From: Nostoc calcicola FACHB-3891
GTDB taxonomy: Bacteria; Cyanobacteriota; Cyanobacteriia; Cyanobacteriales; Nostocaceae
Reading direction: 5' to 3'
DNA length: 64,000 nt
Assembly (NCBI RefSeq): GCF_014697355.1
Contig: NZ_JACJRQ010000007.1
Coordinates: 124,001-188,000, forward strand
Below, piece after piece: positions 56,262 to 64,000 of the stretch. Position 1 is the first letter of the stretch. Every line of letters starts with the position of its first letter. Under the pieces are notes generated by a model. The model saw nothing but the letters and a program-made list of their open reading frames with translations, did no database searches and had not been told where the DNA came from. The position numbers were made by a program, and so were the translations under genes.

Positions 56262-56551
56262 GGGCACGGCACTGCCCAGTGGTGTCAACTTAACGTGAAA
56301 CCCTTATCAAGACTTGATATTGAGTTCATTCACTTAGCGTTACTCACCGCATCACCCCACCCTAGCCCTCCCCTTGTAAAGGGGAGGGAACTGGATTCTT
56401 TTTTCCCCCCAATACATCGGGGGGATTAAGGGGGGTAAAGCGTATGTGGGACAAAGGTTTGAGCTTAAGTTGACACCTATGGGCACTGCCGTGCCCCTAC
56501 ACCTTGCGATATGATGTTGTACCCCATCTGAATGGGAACCGCTATATACGG

Positions 56552-56579
56552 GTAGGGGCGCACAGCTGTGCGCCCCTAC
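56552..56579. repeat. Perfect 28-bp palindrome, second copy
   Basis: GTAGGGGCGCACAG and its exact complement; differs from 101-128 by one symmetric base pair. Confidence 0.7.
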
Positions 56580-56651
56580 AAAGATTTATATTTATCTGTG
56601 GTTAATTATTTTTTCTATACTATACGTATGCGGAAACGGTTATAAGCACTA

Positions 56652-56837
56652 CTAATCTTTCTCTTCATTTAGTGCTTTTTGGATAGCACGACGGCAAAAT
56701 TCTGGAGGGTCGTCTTTAGCTTTGACCTCTTCCTTCATTTCCTTGGTGACACGAAAACTAAGATTGTCAGTTAATTTATCTTCTCTATCAGACTGAATTG
56801 GTTTTAAACTGTCTGGGTTCCCTTTAGGATTAGGCAT
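56652..56837 (-). CDS. Small basic/acidic protein, possible RHH-type DNA binder
   Basis: 61 residues. The stretch DNLSFRVTKEMKEEVKAK (residues 24-41) looks like the strand-helix of a ribbon-helix-helix protein, followed by PPEFCRRAIQKALNEEKD. It would be a small regulator or antitoxin. It is divergent from the 56949 gene, with an inverted repeat (AGTGGGTAT/ATACCCACT) between them. ATG at 56837. No toxin partner is adjacent. Confidence 0.65.
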   Translation of the reverse strand: MPNPKGNPDSLKPIQSDREDKLTDNLSFRVTKEMKEEVKAKDDPPEFCRRAIQKALNEEKD

Positions 56838-56895
56838 TGTTAATAAATATAAATAATAGCCGAAACATCTGTATACAAACGTTTAATGGTTATTA

Positions 56896-56930
56896 AGTGG
56901 GTATTTCGCCGTCTAAACTAGATACCCACT
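56896..56930. promoter_or_regulatory. Inverted repeat between divergent genes
   Basis: AGTGGGTAT and ATACCCACT are perfect 9-bp arms 17 nt apart, between the starts at 56837 (minus) and 56949 (plus). Candidate operator for the RHH-like protein. Confidence 0.45.
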
Positions 56931-56948
56931 AAATATCCACTTACAAAA

Positions 56949-57338
56949 ATGGACAATTCCATGTTTACACGATCGCAACTTGAAATCAAAACTATCCGAG
57001 AGTTACGCGACTTATGCCGACGCTACGGTATCAAGCCAACAGGTAACCCAGGATACAAAACAAGCTACATCACTTCTCTGATGGTATTTCCGCAATTAGC
57101 ACTACATCAAATGCAAGAGGGAAGAGGGTTGAAGCTGCCGAGTTTCGCAACTTTTCAGTGTATTGGCGCAGCGATAGATGAGATGAGTTCACCTACAGAT
57201 GAGCAAATAGCACTGATTCGGATGACGCTCGAAGGTAGGAGAATGAGTTACCCAGATAGATTTGAACAGGAAAAGCTGTTGAACTTGCACAAGGCTAAGA
57301 TGCTTGTTGAGCAAGCGTTTGCTATGTTGAGTCAGTAG
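56949..57338 (+). CDS. SAP-like domain protein
   Basis: 129 residues. Residues 8-45 (LEIKTIRELRDLCRRYGIKP, then GYKTSYITSL) form a SAP-type helix-loop-helix that often binds DNA. The C-terminal half is helical (TDEQIALIRMTLEGRRMSYPDRFEQEKLLNLHKAK). Function is unknown; it is divergent from the RHH-like gene. The start is the ATG at 56949; an internal Met5 is also possible. Confidence 0.65.
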   Translation: MDNSMFTRSQLEIKTIRELRDLCRRYGIKPTGNPGYKTSYITSLMVFPQLALHQMQEGRGLKLPSFATFQCIGAAIDEMSSPTDEQIALIRMTLEGRRMSYPDRFEQEKLLNLHKAKMLVEQAFAMLSQ

Positions 57339-57550
57339 ATAGCAATGTAGGTTGGATTCAAAAAAGTGAAAGCTAATAATCACTGTATACAGCAAATTCC
57401 AAGTTACTAACTGACACCATCAAGCTCTGGTAGCTAGCAACAGAGCCGATTCTAATTCTGAATTCTGCTGTAAAGATTGAGTTTGGCGATCGCTCTATTC
57501 AACCTACAAATTATGATGAATAATAAACTCAACTTCAAAGTGCGATCGCA

Positions 57551-57832
57551 ATGACTGATAAAGAACTCAAACATCTAATTGAGACTAATGCTAAAACAGT
57601 CCAAGCTATGTTAGATGAAATAGCTGAAGCCCGAGAGGAACGCCAAGAACTCCGAGAAGGAATGATCCAACTTCAGAACGCAGTGGCACAATTAATCAAC
57701 ATACAAGATAAAATAACTAATTTACTAATTTCTGTTGATGGCGATCGCCCCACAATTCTCAAAAAACTCTCAGCACTTGAAACGAAGCTCGATCGGCTAT
57801 TACAGCAAAACCCGACAGATGAGTTAGGGTAA
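57551..57832 (+). CDS. Coiled-coil protein of unknown function
   Basis: 93 residues, almost wholly helical with heptad patterning (ELKHLIETNAKTVQAMLDEI, then REGMIQLQNAVAQLINIQ and ILKKLSALETKLDRLLQQ). Comparable small coiled-coil proteins are common near Uma2 and nuclease genes in cyanobacteria. No known function. A HIP1-like site lies just before the ATG. Confidence 0.6.
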   Translation: MTDKELKHLIETNAKTVQAMLDEIAEAREERQELREGMIQLQNAVAQLINIQDKITNLLISVDGDRPTILKKLSALETKLDRLLQQNPTDELG

Positions 57833-57867
57833 ATATTCTATTCTGAATTCTGACTCCTGTTAGCGTA

Positions 57868-57920
57868 GCGGAACGAAATGAATAGTTTCCATCCGGTTGG
57901 AGAATTTTTAGTTTTGACAT
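57868..57920 (-). pseudogene. Possible gene start cut by a repeat
   Basis: On the minus strand GGAGGCAATA precedes an ATG at 57920 and a frame MSKLKILQPDGNYSFRSATL, which then runs into a dispersed repeat (TAGCGTAGCGG region). The good ribosome-binding site suggests a once-real gene that lost its body. Confidence 0.35.
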
Positions 57921-58112
57921 TATTGCCTCCTACCGTATTTTCTTAATCCACTACCATATAAATAGCAGTCAATATGGGAATATGGCTGGATTATTCCCCA
58001 TATTTATTATTGAAATGTTTGCGTCTAGACGTGCTAAAGCAGCATTATTTTCCTTAAACAGCCGATAATTGTAAATAAATGTAAAAAATCCTCAGGCAGG
58101 AAAGAACTATCC

Positions 58113-59291
58113 ATGCGTGTAATTTTAATGACTGGTAAAGGCGGCGTGGGTAAAACCTCTGTTGCTGCTGCAACTGGACTCCGTTGTGCAGAATTAGGCT
58201 ATCAGACGTTGGTTTTAAGTACAGATCCCGCCCACTCCCTGGCAGACAGTTTTGACATGGAAATGGGACATGCACCCCGAAAAATTCGCCCAAATTTGTG
58301 GGGTGCAGAATTAGACGCACTGCAAGAACTAGAGGGAAACTGGGGTGCTGTGAAACGTTACATTACCCAAGTTTTACAAGCAAGGGGTTTAGAAGGAGTA
58401 CAGGCGGAAGAATTGGCAATTTTACCAGGCATGGATGAGATTTTTGGCTTGGTAAGGATGAAACGCCACTACGATGAAGGCGAGTTTGATGTTTTGATTA
58501 TCGACTCAGCCCCCACCGGCACAGCACTGCGCTTGCTGAGTTTACCTGAAGTCGGCGGCTGGTATATGCGCCGCTTTTACAAACCATTTCAAAATATCTC
58601 GGTGGCACTCCGGCCTTTGGTTGAACCTCTTTTCAGACCGATCGCTGGTTTTTCGCTACCAGATAAAGAGGTAATGGATGCGCCTTATGAATTTTACGAA
58701 CAAATTGAAGCTTTGGAAAAAGTATTAACAGACAATACTCAAACCTCAGTGCGTCTTGTGACTAATCCCGAAAAAATGGTGATTAAAGAATCTCTCCGTG
58801 CCCATGCTTATTTGAGTTTATATAATGTTGCTACAGATTTAGTTGTGGCTAATCGCATCATTCCCAGAGAGGTACAAGACCCATTTTTTCAACGTTGGAA
58901 GGAAAATCAGGAGCAATATCGCCAGGAAATTCATGATAATTTCCACCCTCTACCTGTGAAAGAAGTTCCGCTATTCTCTGAAGAAATGTGCGGATTGGCT
59001 TCATTAGAACGCTTGAAAGAAACGCTTTATAAAGATGAAGATCCAACTCAGGTTTATTACAAAGAAACGACTATTCGAGTCGTGCAAGAGCAAAATCAAT
59101 ACAGTTTAGAACTTTACTTACCTGGTATTCCTAAAAACCAGGTTCAACTGAGTAAAACTGGGGACGAATTGAATATTACTATTGGCAATCATCGTCGTAA
59201 CTTAGTTTTGCCGCAAGCCTTAGCAGCACTACAACCAGCAGGAGCAAAGATGGAAGATGACTATCTGAAAATCAGCTTTGCTGCAATGTAA
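58113..59291 (+). CDS. ArsA/Get3-family ATPase with C-terminal Hsp20-like domain
   Basis: 392 residues. The deviant P-loop GKGGVGKTS near residue 9, [12 protein letters not shown] near residue 36 and [17 protein letters not shown] near residue 130 define the ArsA/TRC40 class of dimeric ATPases. The last ~90 residues ([35 protein letters not shown]) read as an alpha-crystallin-like domain, a fusion known in cyanobacteria and plastids. It probably targets or chaperones membrane proteins rather than exporting arsenite. ATG at 58113. A perfect terminator follows. Confidence 0.92.
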   Translation: MRVILMTGKGGVGKTSVAAATGLRCAELGYQTLVLSTDPAHSLADSFDMEMGHAPRKIRPNLWGAELDALQELEGNWGAVKRYITQVLQARGLEGVQAEELAILPGMDEIFGLVRMKRHYDEGEFDVLIIDSAPTGTALRLLSLPEVGGWYMRRFYKPFQNISVALRPLVEPLFRPIAGFSLPDKEVMDAPYEFYEQIEALEKVLTDNTQTSVRLVTNPEKMVIKESLRAHAYLSLYNVATDLVVANRIIPREVQDPFFQRWKENQEQYRQEIHDNFHPLPVKEVPLFSEEMCGLASLERLKETLYKDEDPTQVYYKETTIRVVQEQNQYSLELYLPGIPKNQVQLSKTGDELNITIGNHRRNLVLPQALAALQPAGAKMEDDYLKISFAAM

Positions 59292-59368
59292 GAGTTTAAT
59301 TTTGTTGGACATTTACGTGTCAACAAAAAGTTAAAACTCAAAAGCAAAAATATTTTTTGATAGCTGAT

Positions 59369-59398
59369 AAAGACGCAATTATCCTTGCGTCTTTTTTT
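59369..59398 (+). terminator. Rho-independent terminator after the ArsA/Get3 gene
   Basis: AAAGACGCAA and TTGCGTCTTT are perfect arms with a 6-nt loop, running into seven T residues. Confidence 0.9.
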
Positions 59399-59500
59399 GA
59401 ATTTATTCTAAATTTATTTAGTCATTTGCCGTAGTTTCACTGAAGACAAATTGATGAAATAAATTCAAAAATGTCATTATTGTCATTATACTTAATGTAA

Positions 59501-59668
59501 ATTCAGGAGCCAGTAGTTAGAATAATTGAAAAAATCAATGATTGTATACTGCTTGATTTTGTTGAAATTATCAAGTTTGGGTATCTAAGCCTTATTAATT
59601 CTGAATTCTGGATTCTGAATTCTGAATTCTGGATTCTGAATTCTGAATTCTGGATTCTGAATTCTGAC
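59501..59668. repeat. Tandem-repeat block with a core shared with 25056
   Basis: The core 59518-59600 is the inverted counterpart of 25056-25141. It is followed by GATTCTGAATTCTGAATTCTG arrays (59597-59668). Confidence 0.75.
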
Positions 59669-59717
59669 GATTTAATCATGTGTATTGACGAATTATTAAT
59701 TAAAGATATTATCAGCA

Positions 59718-62700
59718 ATGACCTGGAACCCTGAACCAGATTGGCGAGAAACTTGCCATCAAGAAAGTTTACTACATCGGATTACAAACCGTATCCGACG
59801 AAGCTTAGAATTAGAAGAGATTATTACAGTAACAACGGCAGAGGTGCGATCGCTACTGCAAACTGACAGAGTGATGATTTACAAATTTCATCCCGATGAT
59901 AGTGGTCAGGTCATTGCTGAGTCGATTTATAACAATCATTTGCCATCCCTACTAGGACTGAATTTCCCTGCTGATGATATTCCACCCAGCGCCCGTGAAC
60001 TTTTTATCAAATCACGGGTGCGTTCTGTTGTAAATGTTGATACTCAAGAAATCGGTCAAAGTCAACTGCATGATTTGGAAGATGGAGAAACCATCTCAGA
60101 GGAAATCCGTTACCGGACTGTAGATTCATGCCATATTGAATATTTGCAGGCAATGGGGGTAAAGTCCACCATCGTAGCTCCTATTCTTTACGAAAATCAA
60201 CTCTGGGGACTGTTGGTGTCTCATAATTCTGAGGCGCGTTTGATTTCAAAATCAGAACTAGAAGCATTACAAATAGTAGTCGATCAACTGTCAATAGCGA
60301 TCGCTCAAAGTACCCTCCTGAGTCAAGTCCGCAAAACAGCCGAAGAACAAGCCGTCATTAACCGCATTGCTACTCTGCTACATTCACTCCCGACAATTGT
60401 ATTACAGCCAGCCCTCGAAGCCGCCGTTGCTGCTTTTGATGGTGTTGGTGGTCGGCTTTGCATCAGAAATGCAGCTTTTGATTTCCACAATGGCAGCGTC
60501 CCCAGCTTCACAGAATGCTTAATACCCGGAAATACTTGCATCAAACTTTATACCTGTGGTCAACAACCTCTAATCCGAGAAGAAACCATATATCCACTGA
60601 TAGAGCAGTATAGGGCTTGGCAGGAACACTACAAATCCGGTGAAGAATATGATGTTTGGGCAATTTTAGATATTTATCAAACTCCAAGCTGGCGAAGTTT
60701 GCAAGTTGCTTTTGAACCAACTAAAATTCGCAGTGTGTTGGTGATTCCGCTCCAGTATCGTCAGCAGTTGTTGGGTTATTTAAGTATTTTCCGCAACGAA
60801 ATAGATACAGAAACTTTATGGGCGGGACAGTATGACAGCGACAAGAGGCAATTATACCCCCGGCGATCCTTTGAAGTTTGGCGAGAATCGAAAAAAGCAC
60901 AAGTCCGGCCGTGGACGGCTGAAGAAATTGAACTCGCTAAAAGCCTCGGTAAACACTTTGCTTCCGCAGTTCAGCAGTATGAATTATACCAACAAGTACA
61001 AGTCTTCAATGAAAATTTAGAACATCAAGTAAAAAGACGCACAATCGAATTACAACGGACAGCTGAACAACAACAAGCTGTGTTTAAAGTCATTGCCGAG
61101 ATTCGAGAATCTTTGGACACAGACACGATTTTTCAAACAACTACTAAAGAAGTTTGTCAATTAATCAAAGCCGATCGCGTTTCTGTTTATCGTTTCGATG
61201 CTGATTGGGGTGGTGAATTTGTTGGGGATTTTGAGGCTGCTAGTCCATACTGGTCGAATGAGTCCGAACTAGGTATTAATACAATTTGGAATGATACTTA
61301 TTTACAAGATACACAGGGAGGACGCTACCGCCACAACCAAACATTTGCAGTTGATGACATCTATAAAATGGGGTTTTCTCAGTGTCATATCGACAATTTA
61401 GAACAGTTTCAAATTCACGCTTTTGTGCTTGCTCCGATCTTTGTTGGGCAACAACTTTGGGGTTTGCTGGCAAGTTATCAACACACTGGTTCCCGACAAT
61501 GGAAACCCTCTGAAATCGACTTTCTCAGTCAAATTGCTGCTCAAATGGGAGTAGCACTCCAGCAAGCTCAATTACTGACTCAGACACGAGAACAGACCTT
61601 AGATTTGCAACAAGCAGCAGAACAACAACGGGTATTGTTTGAAGTTGTGACGAAAGTTAGGGAATCTCTCGATCTAGATGCAATTTTTCAGACAACTACT
61701 CAAGAAATCTGTAAATCACTAGAAGCGGATCGAGTTGCAGTCTATCGCTTCCAAGCTGATTGGAGTGGTGAATATATTGCTGAGTTTGTGGGTGAGGGTT
61801 GGATAAAATTGGTAAATTATAATACTAATACAGTTTGGCGAGATAGCTATTTGCAGGAAACCCAGGGCGGGCGATATCGCCACAATGAAACCTTTGTAGT
61901 TAATAACATCTATCAAGCTGGTCACTCAGAGTGTCACATTGCGATTTTAGAGAAAATTCAAGCAAAGGCCTATGCGATCGCACCAATATTTATTGGACAA
62001 CAACTATGGGGTTTACTAGCAGCTTACCAAAACTCTGCACCCCGTCAGTGGGAAAGTTCAGAAATTACATTTATTACTCAAATTGCCAATCAGCTTGGGG
62101 TTGCACTCCAACAAGCCCAATTGCATAATCAGACTAAGGAGCAGACAGAAAAGCTAGCTACAGCTTTGCATGATTTAAAGCAAACTCAAACCCAACTGAT
62201 TCAAACAGAAAAAATGTCTTCATTGGGTCAATTGGTAGCTGGTATTGCCCACGAAATTAATAATCCAGTAAACTTCATTTATGGCAATATCAATCATGTG
62301 AGCGAATACGCCCAAGATTTACTCGGTATCTTAGATTTATATTTACAAAATTGCTCTAATCCCAACCCAGAGATTCGCGAGCGCGCAGAAGAAATAGACT
62401 TAGAATTTCTCACTGAAGATTTGCCTAAAACTCTATCCTCAATGAAAATTGGCATCGATCGCATCCGCCAAATTGTCTTAGGTCTACGGAATTTTTCCCG
62501 ACTTGACCAAGCAGAAAAAAAACCAGTTGATATCCATGAAGGCATTGATAGCACCTTACTAATTTTGCAGCATCGCTTGAAAGCAAAACCCGAAAGTCCG
62601 GCGATTAAATTAGTCAAAGAGTATGGCGAGCTTCCCTTGGTAGAATGCTATGCCGGACCATTGAATCAGGTATTTATGAATGTTTTAAGCAATGCGATCG

Positions 62701-63044
62701 ACGCTTTAGAAGATTATAGGGAAACATCAAAAAATCATACCAGTCAAATTACGATCTGTACTGCTTTTGGGGAAATAGAAGGTAATATCAAGAGTGTAGT
62801 AATTCGCATAAAAGACAATGGACCAGGAATACCCGAAGATTTGAAAGCAAGAATTTGCGATCCATTTTTCACTACTAAACCAGTAGGAAAAGGCACTGGT
62901 TTGGGGTTATCAATTAGTTACCAAATTATAGTCGATAAACACAATGGTGTATTTAAATGTGATTCTCAGCCAGGGTTAGGTACAGAATTTTGGATTGAAA
63001 TTCCGATTACACAAATCACCAAATCCCACCATCAACTCCCCTAG
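59718..63044 (+). CDS. Four-GAF sensor histidine kinase, likely multi-chromophore
   Basis: 1108 residues. GAF1 (16-200) is phytochrome-like, with [14 protein letters not shown] and [16 protein letters not shown] (Cys138-His139). GAF2 (~210-425) lacks the pair. A coiled coil (~440-475) precedes GAF3 (Cys556 in [12 protein letters not shown]) and GAF4 (Cys739 in [12 protein letters not shown]). These are near duplicates, with shared [17 protein letters not shown]. HisKA has His845 in GIAHEINNP, and HATPase ends [10 protein letters not shown]. The Cys-His motif marks bilin attachment in cyanobacteriochromes, so three chromophores are possible. There is no receiver domain; the cognate regulator must be elsewhere. 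Confidence 0.9.
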   Translation: MTWNPEPDWRETCHQESLLHRITNRIRRSLELEEIITVTTAEVRSLLQTDRVMIYKFHPDDSGQVIAESIYNNHLPSLLGLNFPADDIPPSARELFIKSRVRSVVNVDTQEIGQSQLHDLEDGETISEEIRYRTVDSCHIEYLQAMGVKSTIVAPILYENQLWGLLVSHNSEARLISKSELEALQIVVDQLSIAIAQSTLLSQVRKTAEEQAVINRIATLLHSLPTIVLQPALEAAVAAFDGVGGRLCIRNAAFDFHNGSVPSFTECLIPGNTCIKLYTCGQQPLIREETIYPLIEQYRAWQEHYKSGEEYDVWAILDIYQTPSWRSLQVAFEPTKIRSVLVIPLQYRQQLLGYLSIFRNEIDTETLWAGQYDSDKRQLYPRRSFEVWRESKKAQVRPWTAEEIELAKSLGKHFASAVQQYELYQQVQVFNENLEHQVKRRTIELQRTAEQQQAVFKVIAEIRESLDTDTIFQTTTKEVCQLIKADRVSVYRFDADWGGEFVGDFEAASPYWSNESELGINTIWNDTYLQDTQGGRYRHNQTFAVDDIYKMGFSQCHIDNLEQFQIHAFVLAPIFVGQQLWGLLASYQHTGSRQWKPSEIDFLSQIAAQMGVALQQAQLLTQTREQTLDLQQAAEQQRVLFEVVTKVRESLDLDAIFQTTTQEICKSLEADRVAVYRFQADWSGEYIAEFVGEGWIKLVNYNTNTVWRDSYLQETQGGRYRHNETFVVNNIYQAGHSECHIAILEKIQAKAYAIAPIFIGQQLWGLLAAYQNSAPRQWESSEITFITQIANQLGVALQQAQLHNQTKEQTEKLATALHDLKQTQTQLIQTEKMSSLGQLVAGIAHEINNPVNFIYGNINHVSEYAQDLLGILDLYLQNCSNPNPEIRERAEEIDLEFLTEDLPKTLSSMKIGIDRIRQIVLGLRNFSRLDQAEKKPVDIHEGIDSTLLILQHRLKAKPESPAIKLVKEYGELPLVECYAGPLNQVFMNVLSNAIDALEDYRETSKNHTSQITICTAFGEIEGNIKSVVIRIKDNGPGIPEDLKARICDPFFTTKPVGKGTGLGLSISYQIIVDKHNGVFKCDSQPGLGTEFWIEIPITQITKSHHQLP

Positions 63045-63581
63045 ATTGGCATAAGGCAGAAAATCCTTAGTTAATGCAATTTATCGGAATTATTGTGCAG
63101 AAAAATATTGCAACAACAAATAAATATAATCAGAAGCCGACTTTATCCCACTCAGAGCAGAACCAAACATGTTTTATCTATTGTCAAAATCTTACAACTC
63201 TGTCATCGCCGATTTTTATAGTCCAAATCGACGAACGCATTAGTAATATTTGCACTCTAGCTAGAGAGTAGACCAGGGCAACGCACCTTATTTGCCTCGG
63301 TTTCAGGTGCGTTTGCCCCAGAATTTAAGCGAAAGTGTATCACGTGTTGCCTAACAAACAGTAGAAATAGCAATTGAGAATTACTGTTAAATTATACAAA
63401 TTACCACAAATCTGATTAATTTATAAGTTTTTATTTATACAGATAATTAATCCAATAATTATCGTTATATCAAGCAATTAGATATATTTAATCAAGCAAT
63501 ATACCGTATCATAAACAGTGAGCTTTCTAAAAATCGCAATAATTTTCTAATTCCTTCCATCCAAGCAAGGAAAGTTACTAC
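63045..63581. other. Gap before the last gene
   Basis: 63276-63288 (GGGCAACGCACCT) pairs with 63305-63318 (AGGTGCGTTTGCCC) with one bulged base. Beyond about 63380 it is AT-rich with a repeated ATCAAGCAAT (63471 and 63493). The frame at 63074 has no coding character. A promoter for the 63582 gene is expected here. Confidence 0.5.
63276..63318. terminator. Hairpin, possible terminator or repeat
   Basis: 13/14-bp arms with one bulge and a 16-nt loop, no T-run; the AGGTGCGTT word also occurs in other dispersed repeats (near 3893). Confidence 0.45.
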
Positions 63582-64000
63582 ATGATACCTGCAATCAATA
63601 GTCATTTCGCTAAGCGTCGCCAACTGTCAGCCTTTGCCTGCGCTATTGCGGCTGCAACCATAAGTGTTGATTTCATTAGTACTAAATCAATTGCTCAGGC
63701 CCAGCTCCTCCCAGTAGCTTGCCCAGTAGGTTCGGAGACAGCTACGTACAACCCACTGCTGACAAACCAAGTACAAAATACTACTGTCACCGTCACAGGT
63801 ACTGTAGGTCAATGCATCGGTGCTCAACCGATTAGCTCAGGAACTTACAACTTCACGGCTACGGGTCCGACTTCCTGCAACAACATAGGGACTTTTCCAA
63901 CGTATGTAATTACATACAACTGGAATACTGGGCAATCTAGCCAAGTGCTATATACCTTCACTTCTAGCAATGTGGTTGGAGGTCAAATTATCCTCACTTC
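63582..64000 (+). CDS. Secreted protein, 5' part only
   Basis: The frame is open to the window end (about 139 residues). AAGGAAAG precedes the ATG. Residues 1-40 form a signal peptide (a basic FAKRRQLS start, an AFACAIAAATISV core, likely cut after SIAQA). The mature part is Thr/Ser/Gly-rich beta sequence (TTVTVTGTVGQC, GTYNFTATGPTSC) with paired cysteines. It resembles exported beta-structured surface proteins; no family was assigned from this fragment. Confidence 0.75.
   Translation, partial: MIPAINSHFAKRRQLSAFACAIAAATISVDFISTKSIAQAQLLPVACPVGSETATYNPLLTNQVQNTTVTVTGTVGQCIGAQPISSGTYNFTATGPTSCNNIGTFPTYVITYNWNTGQSSQVLYTFTSSNVVGGQIILT

Larger units (their letters stand above)
56101..56651. other. 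Repeat-rich gap with a gene fragment
   Basis: 56166-56261 reads as a broken gene start. Then come inverted repeats GGGGCACGGCACTGCC/GGGCACTGCCGTGCCCC separated by about 190 bp, a CCCTCCCCTTGTAAAGGGGAGGG hairpin near 56367 and a perfect palindrome at 56552-56579. No complete gene. Confidence 0.5.

Noticed and set aside
58113..59291. Arsenite efflux ATPase
   Set aside because: Single ATPase half with an Hsp20-like tail and no arsB or arsR; the Get3-like chaperone role fits better.
63074..63271. 65-codon frame after the last histidine kinase
   Set aside because: No ribosome-binding site, no domain, odd amino-acid make-up.

Overview
The window looks like chromosomal DNA of a filamentous, heterocyst-type cyanobacterium (Nostocales; Nostoc, Anabaena or a relative). 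The evidence is the high density of HIP1 octamers (GCGATCGC), the intergenic arrays of heptameric short tandem repeats (AATTCTG, TCATTAG and AGTTAGG types), and cyanobacteria-typical families: cyAbrB, KGK, DUF2358, DUF4912, Uma2, an ArsA/Get3-Hsp20 fusion, a deoxyhypusine-synthase-like homospermidine synthase, and GAF/PAS sensor kinases with bilin-lyase-type Cys-His motifs. No tRNA, rRNA or CRISPR array was seen. One structural RNA, the small SRP RNA, lies at about 2337-2437 on the minus strand.

Layout. 1-6.6 kb: small housekeeping and conserved genes (queF, a phasin-like protein, SRP RNA, a YciI-like protein, a TerB-like protein, a KGK protein, a 2H phosphoesterase, and a 45-residue membrane protein). 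6.6-8.0 kb: a tyrosine phenol-lyase. 8.2-19 kb: an accessory strip around acs, with two Uma2 nucleases, a PD-(D/E)XK nuclease, two adjacent DUF4365-like nucleases, and a three-gene cluster (5-hmdU-DNA-kinase-like helical protein, DUF1643 protein, MazG-type pyrophosphohydrolase) preceded by a near-perfect 20-bp palindrome. 19-23 kb: an EmrB/EmrA-type efflux pair and its MarR regulator, with a shared 17-bp motif in both upstream regions. 23-29 kb: a GT39 glycosyltransferase, a methyltransferase, a lipoprotein, an unknown helical protein and homospermidine synthase. 29-35 kb: a PAS/GAF adenylate cyclase, a decayed TPR gene flanking a HicBA toxin-antitoxin module, a VOC protein and an atypical serine recombinase. 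35-44 kb: a second GT39 enzyme, a ClC channel with CBS domains, cyAbrB, an Rrf2 regulator, cobD, pyrR and a SnoaL-like protein. 44-50 kb: three two-component genes on the minus strand, two of which overlap. 51-59 kb: DUF4912, a phosphodiester-glycosidase-like lipoprotein, an Rpn-type nuclease, small unknowns and the ArsA/Get3-Hsp20 ATPase. 59.7-63 kb: a four-GAF histidine kinase. The window ends inside a secreted-protein gene.

The most noteworthy items are the HMUDK-like/DUF1643/MazG cluster (15.4-18.1 kb), which resembles DNA-base hypermodification or phage-conflict machinery; a probable DXCF-type dual-cysteine cyanobacteriochrome GAF domain with Cys771 and Cys799 spaced 28 residues; and a sensor kinase with three GAF domains that each carry a Cys-His chromophore-type motif. 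The intergenic DNA is rich in MITE-like elements (at least four families, several present twice) and in tandem-repeat blocks that enclose repeated structured cores. Some gene starts lie inside these repeats.

All family names come from reading the translated sequence and recalling known families. No database search was possible.
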